Below are positions 12,223-23,443 of a DNA stretch of 64,000 bases, one piece after another. The position numbers and the translations under genes were made by a program. The notes under the pieces are model-generated. The model worked only from the letters and a program-made list of their open reading frames with translations, searched no databases and was not told where the DNA came from. The stretch comes from Paragordius varius (taxonomy: Eukaryota > Nematomorpha), in the NCBI GenBank assembly GCA_964247055.1, contig OZ176051.1:10974001-11038000 (forward strand), read 5' to 3'. How positions within the stretch are numbered: the first letter of the stretch is position 1; the number at the start of each line of letters is the position of its first letter.

Positions 12223-12302
12223 ACAACAATCCTTACGAATCCCTGTAACAATACTGTTTTAGGACAAATTAATATTTTTGTTGGGATTTGTACGGATTGT
12301 TG
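12223..12302. repeat. Imperfect hairpin beside the gypsy 3' LTR
   Basis: AACAACAATCCTTACGAATC (12223 on) pairs with the inverted GGGATTTGTACGGATTGTTG (about 12279 on). It lies in the central part of the R2 element and may be its loop-proximal core. No function is evident. Confidence 0.5.
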
Positions 12303-12349
12303 GTTCATATCCTTTATTTTTAAATGCTATTTTGCATAAATTAGATACT

Positions 12350-12850
12350 TTATAATTTCCAATCATGGAAGATTCCAAAAAAAAAGTTTAAATTTTTGAT
12401 ATATTCATACAGATAAAAAATATAGAAAAATAAAAAACAATATTTTTTGGTTTTGTTTTGATAATAAGTTTTTTTTACTGAATAAAATCTGAATGTTTAG
12501 ATTTTAATGGTGAGATTAGCTAGTAAATAATTAAAAAAAATATTTTAATATAGTTCAATAAAAAATGTGTTAAAATAAAACCGCCATCTTTTGACCTGAG
12601 ATTTTATAGAAACCCTAACTAAATGATTTTAGGCTATTTATATATTTAAATTATCTCATAAAATGATAATAAACCATAATATCTCAAATCTTTTCCTTAT
12701 TTTTTGAGTTATCCTAAATTTTCCTAAATTTTCACTTTTTACTCGATTTCAATTTTCTCTCAATATTTCAAAAACTGGTCTTCAACAAATATTTTCCGGC
12801 AAATGAATACGCTGGTCATAATCTACATAAATTTTTTTTACACAGATATA
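12350..12850 (-). repeat. Inverted repeat R2, right arm
   Basis: This is the reverse complement of 4560-5060. Read on the minus strand it contains CAGGTCAAAAGATGGCG, TTATTTACTAGCTAA and TTGGAATCTTCCATGA in the same order as the left arm. The two arms bracket the gypsy fossil. Confidence 0.7.
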
Positions 12851-14139
12851 TATATATATACAATTTTTATGAAGGTAATTTACATGAAATCATATAAAAC
12901 CTATATTAATTAAAGATAATCCATGACGGTATTTGCATGATACACACAAATATAGGTGTAAAATAATATATATGTTTTTTGCATCATAATACAAAATATA
13001 CCTATAGACTAAAAATATATTATCCTCACTACAAATTGTATCATACATATAAAAATACAAATACAACTAATTTGAATAGGTAAAGGTTATTCATGGTATA
13101 GATTGAATCACTATTGTCCAACCATGTTTATTTGCGACTATAATATGTAAATCATGTCCTAACACCATATTTAAACAGGGCCAAATGTCTATTGTAACTT
13201 GATTGATGAATCATATTCCATTTTTAGATCGTCCTACGAAATTTGAAACAATGAATTATATTTAAAAAATGAAGCTTATGGTTGTCTTTGAAAAAAAAAT
13301 TTGTCTGTCCTTATAATTTGTTTTTACTGTATAATAAACAGTAAAACACACAGACACTGGGTAGCGTCGGTATTCTCTAACCAATGATAAAATGAGTCTT
13401 TATTATTAAACTTTATTAACATTATCATACAAACTGAAGCCATCCCTAACTGGCAAAAGAACATTATCATACCCATTTAAAGGGAAAAGGTGACTAAATT
13501 CTACCTTCGTTCCGGCCCATAAAAACCTTGGAACGTTAAGCTCATTTCATACAATAAGATAAAAATTAATATCTATCACGACACAGTTATGAGCCTTAAG
13601 AAGAAAAGGGATTGATGTAGAATGGATCCAAAGTATATTGTTGCTCTATTCGAGCTCCAAAGCCCAAATTCTTCTATGGTATCTCTGCAATCATTATACA
13701 CTCAGGGCACCAAAGTTCTGTCCTGAGTATCTTACTGTTTATCATAATTGATGAGATTATGACTATTATCAGGGGTATAACCAAACTGCTCTGTTATAAG
13801 TCGGCCTGCACTAATCTATTAAATCGGTTGGAATTTTTAGCCTCAAAATCAATCCAGCCGAAACATATTAATGCTAAAGCAGACGATTTACCTATGTAGA
13901 ATTCGCATTCTAGTCGTAAAGGCAAACTTTATATTGTAAAAGTAAATGTAATTTCTGATTCCAAAAAATGCACCAACCTAAAATCACTTAGGATACATAA
14001 ATTTACTTACAATTGCATCGATAATTTACCTCTAAAACCAAATATACAATCTCTAATTTCCATTACGAAACTGTTACCCATTTCAAATAATTGGGTGAAT
14101 CCGCCAATGGAGGTATCAGGGAAAGCTTTAAACACAAGT
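12851..14139. other. Intergenic, partly decayed repeat DNA
   Basis: No intact gene was seen. Scattered open stretches of up to about 95 codons occur near 13900-14190, and short protein-like pieces occur near 13620-13740 on the minus strand. None matched a family I know. They may belong to the LINE relic next to them. Confidence 0.4.
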
Positions 14140-14650
14140 CATCTGAAGATGGAAAATATCTCATGGGCTAAAACACATATTTAATATAAATTCATCAAAC
14201 TTGAAACGAATACGTCCTGTGCTGATTTATGGCACGGAAGCTGGCTTATGACAAAGTCAAAAGTAAATTCCAAAACTCTAAATCCAAAATACTAAAAACA
14301 ATTCTTTTTGTACATAATTCTAAACTATATAATTTTAATAATCAATTCGCCCCCATAATTTTTTCATAATCATTGCACCCTGTTCTAAAAGCCAAAAGAC
14401 TAGGATGGCAGGTCACATCCTTAGTATACCTGCAGATAATTAAATAATTATAAATGTATTAATCTAAACTTAGCCTAGAACCTGAATATTCCTCTAAAAG
14501 CTGGCTCAGTACTATATACGATAAACTTAACGAGGCCAAACTAGAAATAGAAGATGCGGAAAACATAAGCAATTGGAAAATTCTCATGTCAATTCAGCTA
14601 GCTTCGATTTTAAAGATAAACAGCTTTGATGATATAAATAGAGAATAATT
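14140..14650 (+). mobile_element. LINE (non-LTR retrotransposon) 3' fragment, decayed
   Basis: Translation gives RIRPVLIYGTEAGL, then KAKRLGW, then SSKSWLSTIYDKLNEAKLEI and ENISNWKILM, in that order. This reproduces the order of conserved blocks after the polymerase domain of many LINEs: 'RPaLLYGaEtW', 'RLrWaGH', 'GRPrkRWldgVkeDL', 'DR..Wr.lv'. The pieces lie in more than one frame, with stops between them, so the copy is dead and 5'-truncated. The clade cannot be fixed. It ends about 60 bp downstream of the RPS3 stop on the opposite strand. Confidence 0.5.
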
Positions 14651-14665
14651 TTATTAATTTATTAA
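14650..14665 (-). terminator. RPS3 polyadenylation signals
   Basis: On the minus strand TTTAATAAATTAATAAAATT carries two overlapping AATAAA hexamers about 50-65 bases past the RPS3 stop codon. Confidence 0.6.
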
Positions 14666-14713
14666 ACTGTTTAAGTCATATATAGAGTAAATTTTTCATG
14701 TCCCACGCACATT

Positions 14714-16315
<1,602 letters not shown>

Positions 16316-16498
16316 CTTTTTTATTTGAGAAAACGAGTCGAAAGGAAATCCCTGTTGTTTTACTTTAAATAATTTACACCATATGATTTAATTAAGAAGC
16401 GTAGCCTCCTTTGGACCATAAAGTAATATGGCAAATTTTAACAATAACAATAGAGTAACAAAGGTATATATTGAATAAATTATATGTAGAGAAAAGAA
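16316..16498. promoter_or_regulatory. Bidirectional promoter region between RPS3 and small Maf
   Basis: Only 183 bp separate the two divergent start codons, so both transcripts must initiate here. On the minus strand, TTTCCTTTCGACTCG (about 16335-16349) puts a pyrimidine-rich CCTTTC 25-30 bases before the RPS3 ATG. This resembles the TCT/TOP initiator of ribosomal protein genes. No clear TATA box serves Maf. Confidence 0.5.
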
Positions 16499-18981
16499 AT
16501 GGAATCTTTGTACGGAATAAGTGATGAAGATCTCGTAAATCTACCGGTAAAGGATTTAAATCGTATGCTCAAAGGAATGAGTAAAAGTGAGATGTTCAAA
16601 CTTAAGCAACGACGCCGGACACTGAAAAATAGAGGATATGCTGCTAGTTGTCGAACTAAAAGGGTTAGTGTCAAAGAATCTTTAGAAGGAAATAAAACTG
16701 ATTTGGAAAAGGAGGTTAATTTTTAGATGCGTAATTAATTAAAATTTGGGGCCGATTTAGTTAATATGCATTTTAGCTAGTAACTGAAGTTCCAAATAAA
16801 ACTGACGCTAAAACACTAATGAATACTTTTAGCTTTATAAATTAATATAATCCATCTCCTAATTTGTTATTCAATCAAAATTAGTTTCATAATAAAAGAA
16901 CTTTAAGCTATTTTGACGTCTAATCCAACAAAATATATTTTTCTAGTTATCCACAATATATGATTTATAAATTCTTCCGACCATTATGTCCTTTGAACTT
17001 TACAGCTAAAATAATTCTTTGATCATGTCCCAAATACTGTCGCATATCCGAAATTGTTTTTCCCATTATAATTTACCAAATTTATAATGAAATTAAGTAC
17101 AATATCTTTTATTTGTTAGTATTGGAACGCCATTGATGGTTTTCATAATGACAGTTTTTTTAAATAAATTATGGCTTTGTCACATATTTATGATTTTCAA
17201 ATGAAAAATTAGTCATAACCAGTCACATAATTTCATAATTGGTGTATTTTATTTTTCCATTTTTATTTTACAATATAAATATTTGTGTTTTTGGCATGAT
17301 TGACTGCTTTTGACTATGGATTACTGCATTTATAAGTAGTCCCATTAATATGTTTCGACCGGTCAAAAAACCCACCCAACTTCACAACTGATTAAATATT
17401 GTGGTTTATGCTCATTTTTAAATAAGAGATGCATTTAAGGAAGATTCAACTGAAGTTGAAATTTATAAATCAGAATTCCTAGAGCCTTAAACTAATTTTC
17501 GGGCAACATGTTGGTTCATTTATTTTAATCGATGGCTATCAGTAATATATGTATGAATGAGCCGATCTTAAACATTTTTCTATATAAATTGAAAATCTCA
17601 ATTATTCTTTAATACCTTCAGAAACTAGTCTAATTCAATATTTTAATACGGTTATAGATGCAAAATATGTTGGCATTAATCTTTTAAGTGCATCATTTTT
17701 TTATTTTTCAGTTTATTGCCGGAAACTCTTTTATGTTTTAGATTATTGTATTAAAATTATCACAGATACGCGCTAAAAGACATACTTAAATATAATAATT
17801 TTGGGGGGTAATTGTAACCGAAATATATTTTTACTGTTAATCATCATTAAGATGCATAAATACCCTTTTTTCATTTAAACTTTTATTACTTGTAATTTAT
17901 TACATCTTTTAATAAATTTAACAATCATGCACAGTCTATTCATATTTAATGTTTTTTATTTTCCTTATAAGGTCAATTTATAATTTATCCAAAGTTGCTT
18001 TATAAATATTCAATTACAACGATTAAGCTAATTTAAAATATTTTTGATAAATTAAAAAACAACAATATTTTGTGATATTATAAATGCCTATAAATTATTC
18101 GTTCTGATTCCTAAAATTATTTTTTTATTAAATTTTTGTCTATTAAAAATAAATGTTGAGTTTGATTGGAAAAGTATTGATTTGAAAAAGAAATGTTTGA
18201 CTTGGTGTATTAGCTAACTTTCAGGGATAATTATTTGTGTGATCATTAACACTTGGATACAACACACTCATTTTAGTCCTTCGATTCAAACCGGGGTAGT
18301 TGGATACCCCAGGCCTGTTTAAAATCAAATATTTTAAAAAGTATGGAAGGAATCGAAAAACATTAATAAACCGAAATATAGAAAAAATTCTATTTAAAAA
18401 TACTTGATATTAATTATTTTGAGCTAAAACCGAAAGGTAATAATTTCGTCAACGTGGCATGTGTGAAATAGTAAAATTAAAAAATAATACAAAATAAACC
18501 GCTTTTATTACCATCAAATGTTAGATGTAATTTAAATAAAAAATTAGCTTTAATTTTACTTTTAAAATTACATGAAGACGATATTTTGCAAAAAAATATT
18601 AAATAAAAATGGCGTCGAAGTAGTTTGACATGGAACTTTTTTTTCAAAACAAAATTTTATTAAAATATTTTGGCATATTCATATAATTTTTATTTAGATA
18701 GAAGCATAAATTTAAATTGAGACCGCCTTCATTATTTTTTAAAAAATCCTAACTCAATAGTCTGGGGTATTTAGATACCCCAATTCGAATCGAAGTGTTA
18801 ACTGCTAAGTAAATTTATTATCGTCATAATTTTTTTTTAAATCTGATAAAATAATACTGATTAAATATGTATATAAATTTATTCATTAAAAGTAATGTTC
18901 GTCCCTTAGTACACATACAATGTTAAATGAGATTTACATTTTTTTGACATCGTTATAGATTATAAAGCATGAAAATTGTTA

Positions 18982-19019
<38 letters not shown>

Positions 19020-19228
19020 TTTTTTAGGTCGATCAAATACGTCAGTATAATGCTAAACTCAAAGATGATTTAAGACACATCAAACAGAATTACATGGCGC
19101 TCAAACAATTTTCCGAACACAATAAAATTGTTAATGTTATGAAATTAGATACCAATAATTTTAATATTAATAATAATAATTACATAAATAATGATAATAA
19201 TAATATATTTTATGTTGAGAATAAATAA
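16499..19228 (+). CDS. Small Maf bZIP transcription factor, 2 exons, 138 aa
   Basis: Exon 1 is 16499-16714 and exon 2 is 19028-19228, joined in phase 0 across a 2313-bp intron. Exon 1 holds the extended homology region ([20 protein letters not shown]) and the Maf basic region [18 protein letters not shown], with the Asn, Tyr and Cys of the Maf DNA-binding signature. The leucine zipper spans the junction ([15 protein letters not shown], then [14 protein letters not shown]). There is no transactivation domain, and the short length fits MafF/G/K, which pair with CNC factors at antioxidant-response elements. The C-terminus is an odd Asn-rich tail of about 25 residues ([17 protein letters not shown]), encoded by an AAT/AAC run. 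The intron carries a 556-bp MITE (18246-18801). Confidence 0.93.
18246..18801 (+). mobile_element. MITE family A, copy 1 (in the small Maf intron)
   Basis: It starts TTAACACTTGGATACAAC and ends TCGAATCGAAGTGTTAA, so the termini are inverted. Subterminal blocks carry GGGGTAGTTGGATACCCC at the left and GGGGTATTTAGATACCCC at the right, each itself palindromic. There is no coding capacity. Copies: 44085-44667 (inverted) and 47422-47954 (decayed). TA-type flanks suggest a Tc1/mariner- or PIF-like cut-and-paste element, but this is not shown. Confidence 0.8.
18988..19012. repeat. (AT)n microsatellite before Maf exon 2
   Basis: A TA run of about 12 units ends only 15 bases before the exon 2 acceptor (TTTTTTTAG) and may vary in length close to the branch region. 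Confidence 0.85.
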
Positions 19229-19502
19229 TATTATTTTAAATTTTTTACCAAAAAATGGGAAAATATATGCAATGAGAATATAGACAATTTATATATACAC
19301 ATTCAATCAATATATTTACCAATTAATTTATTTATTGATCAATTATAAATACCTGGACACATATTTTTACTTTATAATAATTAAGTATTTTAATTAATTA
19401 TATGTCATTTGTTGATTATTTATAATAAAATAAATATGTCTAATCGAAATCACAATTTATTTTAATAAATTAATACAATCGATTAATTCTATATTTTTTG
19501 AC

Positions 19503-22500
19503 CTACGCAGATTTTTGCATTTTATTGATAACATTTTTATCATCCATACATTGTTGCGCTAATATTTCAAGTTTGGCATTTTTTATGGCTTTAGCCAGGA
19601 CTAATGCCGAATTACAATAGTGTTTGGGATCAAATTCTTGCTGGTTAATATAATTATTATTATTATTATTATCGTTTGTCGTAATTTGATGATTACTTGT
19701 CATCTTATTATATTCAGGATGTAAGGATATCCAATTACTTTGATTGGCTAAAACATTTGCTTTATTGCTAAAAAAAGTATGATGAAAAAATAATTTAAAA
19801 ACTTCAATTATTGCAAATAACCCAGAATCGGTTCTTGCGGCTCGTTGAACCATTGTTCCACGATAAGAATTAGAACAGTTTTAAAATTTTAAGAACCGTT
19901 TTGTTCCATTTTAAACGGTTCTAGTACCGAAAAAATGCAATGAACCGGAATCAGAACCAGTAAATTTTTAAGAACCGTTTTGGAACCGATCCAAATTTAG
20001 GCTGGGAATCCAAGCCCTGCATGTTACTATGATGATCTAAGATTTAAGCAAATAAATTTTAAAATTTAAAATGATCTTTCTATAAAATAATTGGGATTCT
20101 GGTATTCTCATAATTATTTTGGCAAGTTTATCTCATTTGCGATTTTCAAACTTTAAATATTCGCATACCAAAATTTTTGTGGAAATGGGGCAAAAGAAGT
20201 TGAATAAAAGTCAAATATTATACCCTTTCTGACGTGGTTATTTTGTGTTCATTTTTTCTCATTAAATACAATTCAGAATTATCGCCCACTTTCTATTCAA
20301 AAAAATATCTTTCCAAAATATATTATAAATACAAATCAGTAAGCACATACTCATAAAGACTAATACTATTTTTGGACTGCATGATAAAACAATTACGTAT
20401 TTTTTTTCATTATAATTTACTTTAGATTGTTGGTTAGAGAAAGATTGGGAACAAGACCTCTATGACCTTGTAAAAAGGCCACTGATTCGAATAAAAAAGT
20501 AATTCAAATTTTTTTTGGTTTCTGAAAGAGGTTATTGTTAGAGTTAGATCAGTTGAAAAATAGTTTTATAATGGAATGTTTGCTCCATAGTGAGCAGCAA
20601 TATCCTAAAAAACCCAATGCTTTTCTTTGCAGGTTCCTCGTTTTTAAGGGGAACTTTCATACAAGAAAAAATGCACTGCAAGAAAAACCTATTTGCTCTT
20701 TCTTCATAGACGTATTACGTCGAATAAAGTAAGTCGTGTAAATTCAATAAAAATGGGCTTAAATTGTATTTAATGAGAAAAAATGAATACTCAGACAAGA
20801 ACAAAGTCATGAAGGATATAATATTTAATTTTGATAAAACTTCATTTGGGAGATATGGGAAAATTCAAAGTGCAAAAATGGCAAATGGTGTCAACATGGC
20901 GAAATAATTATGAAAATACCGGCATCACATCCCAAGTAATTTATATATTACTAATAATTTAGGTCGGTGTAGAAAGATCATTTTAAATTTAAAAATTAAT
21001 TTGCTCAAATCCTAGATCATCATTGTCACAAGTGAGTATAAAAACCATCTTTAAATTGAACAAAAAATGTATTAGATATGTATTCATTTTTAATGAATTA
21101 CTTATTAGATATACTAATAACTAAATATATATATATATATATAATTAATCTATACTTATCCAATTGTTTCTTGAATATTATTGTCTAATTTAATTAATGC
21201 GTATGTTTTGAAATAATTATAAGATATATAGATATATGATCGGAATAATTTTAAGAACCGGTTCTGGAAAATGAAAACCGGAACAGTTTCGAAATTATAA
21301 GAACCGTTTTGGAACATGTTCGACTCTTTAAAACCCCGGTTCTAAAAAAATGTAAAGAACCGAACCAGTTAAGTTTTAAGAACCGTTTTGGAACCGATTC
21401 CAAATTTAGGCTTAGGCTCCAAACCCTGGTTTTTATCAATCAAAAATAATAGCCGTTGTGATGGCTCAAATACATTTTACGGTGAAAACCAATCAATTAA
21501 TACAATCAAATAATTTACTTGCAAACATAAAGTTAAAAAAATATAAATAATTATATTGTAAAATCCAATCAATAAAAAAATATTTATTATATATGCAATA
21601 ATTCAGCAAAAATTATATAAATTTATTATGATATTTCGATTACTAATCTCATTAAATATTTTTACTTTATAATTTAAATTTTAATTTATATTTTATTATT
21701 TTAACGTTTGACAAAGATTACTTGTAGTAATCGAAATATCATAATAAATTTATATAATTTTTGCTGAATTATTGCATATATAATAATACAATCACACTTC
21801 AGCGTAAACAATATCCAAAAAAATATTTGTTACAATTCCTCCCGCTTATTTTGATTCGGGTGAAATTTATATATTAATTTTTTAACTGCTGTTTATTAAA
21901 CCTTATAAATCAATTAAATATAAAAAAATAATAACATACGCATTACATGTAAAAGGAACACAGTTTTTCTTTCAACTCGCCTACAAATGTTTGGATTCGA
22001 TGCCGTTCATATGCTAAAGAATCATTGGTTGAAGTATTAATATCTTGGTGGTATGATAAATCACTACCGATTAAAGTGGCATAAAATTGTATCAAGGCAT
22101 TCATACCCAATATTGCTTGATCTATAAGTGTTAAACTTTTATCAAATTGATTTATGCGTTCATACGCATAAGCTAAATCATTCATAACGATAAAGAGTTG
22201 AGGATTAATGTTTGAGTCTGTCAGGTGTTTTTGATTTTTTGTCACATTGTTTGTTGTAAGAGCTGAATTAAATTGTCCTTCTTCCAACTAATTATTGTTT
22301 AATAACAATATGTATGCGGAAAAACTTATAAAAACGTTTCGTAAATGATTAGAGAAATATTGGGTAACAATAAAGTGAAACACATCAAAAAAGAAAAAAA
22401 TATTGAATATGAACACGTTTTGTTGCATAAGTTTTATTGTATTAGCATGGATCTTTAATTTAATATAAAAAAGACAACTAATTATAGTTTAACATTAGGA

Positions 22501-23429
22501 TCAAGGATTTTTAATATATTTAATACTAAAAAATAAAATATAACTTGAAAGATTTTGTGACGATCATTATGTTTGGATGAATAATCCATATGAATATTAG
22601 TGGCAGAGTTTTCTTTCAAAATTTGTAAACTTTGGTTAAGATAATTTATAGCCGGAACATATTTTGCATCCTTAATTAAAAATAATGCATATTCGTGTAA
22701 ACATTGAGCATACAATAGAGATAGATCGTTTTTGTCAGGCTCAATTATTTGGGAAAGTTGTGCTTCGATATCGGACAAACAAAATTCATAGCTTATTTTA
22801 GCTAAATCATTTTCACCTAAAATTCAAAATTTTATTTGCATACTTTACCCTTTAAAGAAAATATTTTGGCCAACTTAATTGATATCTCGTAGAATGCGGT
22901 CATATAAACTTTGTTATTTAGATCCTGGCTAACTATAAACCGTAAAACTTCCTATACAATAATAAGATAAATACTTTAAAAAGCGTTTCAGCCTTTTCAT
23001 AGGCACCGGCGCTAAGAGCATTATTGGCCATTAAATCGTATATGTGATATACGGACTTTTCATCCTTCGAATCCACAGCAAGCTATATATTTGTATAAAC
23101 CATTTAAATACTTTTAACGCCAAATGATATAATTGTTCGGAAGTTTCATATTTCCCTATCCGTTCTGCATATATACCTTTTTTAATTATATCCAGTATTG
23201 TATTTTCATATTTTTCTTCACACAATGCAATATATATTAAAGGAATGCTTAGTTTTCCAATTATATATTTAAAATTTACAGTTTTGGTAGGTTTTATATA
23301 TATTGTAAATCGCATTAATTTACGGCCAAAAATTTCAAGGTATTTTAAGGTTAACATGTGCGTTTTACCACTTTTTGGTGTATGCAAACAAGTGTTAAAT
23401 TTAAATTTTTCAAAACCCTTTGACTGCAT
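19503..23429 (-). CDS. TTC19: Tetratricopeptide repeat protein 19 homologue (mitochondrial), about 444 aa
   Basis: Exons (minus strand): 23112-23429, 22975-23082, 22849-22951, 22545-22816, 21947-22287, 19503-19695. All joins keep frame. TTC19 is an inner-membrane factor for respiratory complex III turnover. The N-terminus is basic with a short hydrophobic stretch (KYIIGKLSIPLIYIA), as expected of a mitochondrial protein. TPR helices follow: AERIGKYETSEQLYHLALKL, VYHIYDLMANNALSAGAYEK, then CLHEYALFLIKDAKYVPAI and VMNDLAYAYERINQFDKSL. Introns 1-3 are only 29, 23 and 32 nt. The fourth is 257 nt and the fifth about 2.25 kb, full of MITE and hAT remnants. The last exon (acceptor at 19696) is the least certain: QEFDPKHYCNSALVLAKAIK fits the final TPR, but the preceding Asn-rich stretch is odd. 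The start could instead be Met at 23357 or 23315. Confidence 0.8.
19850..20025 (-). mobile_element. hAT-like transposon end, copy 1
   Basis: Read on the minus strand it begins CAGGGCTTGGATTCCCAGCC and carries repeated GGTTCCAAAACGGTTCTT motifs. A second copy at 21240-21430 has the same orientation and begins CAGGGTTTGGAGCCTAAGCC. A CAGGG terminus is typical of hAT elements. Both copies lie in the last TTC19 intron. No transposase is visible between them. Confidence 0.6.
21240..21430 (-). mobile_element. hAT-like transposon end, copy 2
   Basis: This is a direct repeat of 19850-20025 with the shared blocks AAGAACCGTTTTGGAACCGA and CCAAATTTAGGCT. The pair flanks about 1.2 kb of non-coding A/T-rich DNA, so this may be one internally deleted element or two solo ends. 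Confidence 0.6.
21584..21787. mobile_element. MITE with about 62-bp near-perfect terminal inverted repeats
   Basis: The left arm, TTATTATATATGCAATAATT onward (21584-21645), is the exact inverse of 21726-21787. An 80-bp A/T-rich spacer separates them. It sits in the last TTC19 intron and is probably recent, given the near-perfect arms. The family is unknown. Confidence 0.85.
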
Positions 23430-23443
23430 AATCAAGTGAAAAT
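23430..23443. promoter_or_regulatory. 14-bp gap between the TTC19 and P2X start codons
   Basis: TTC19 (minus) can start at 23429 and P2X (plus) starts at 23444. If both starts are right, each gene's 5' UTR and core promoter must lie inside the other's first exon. Even with the more internal TTC19 starts (23357 or 23315) the gap is under 130 bp. Confidence 0.55.
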
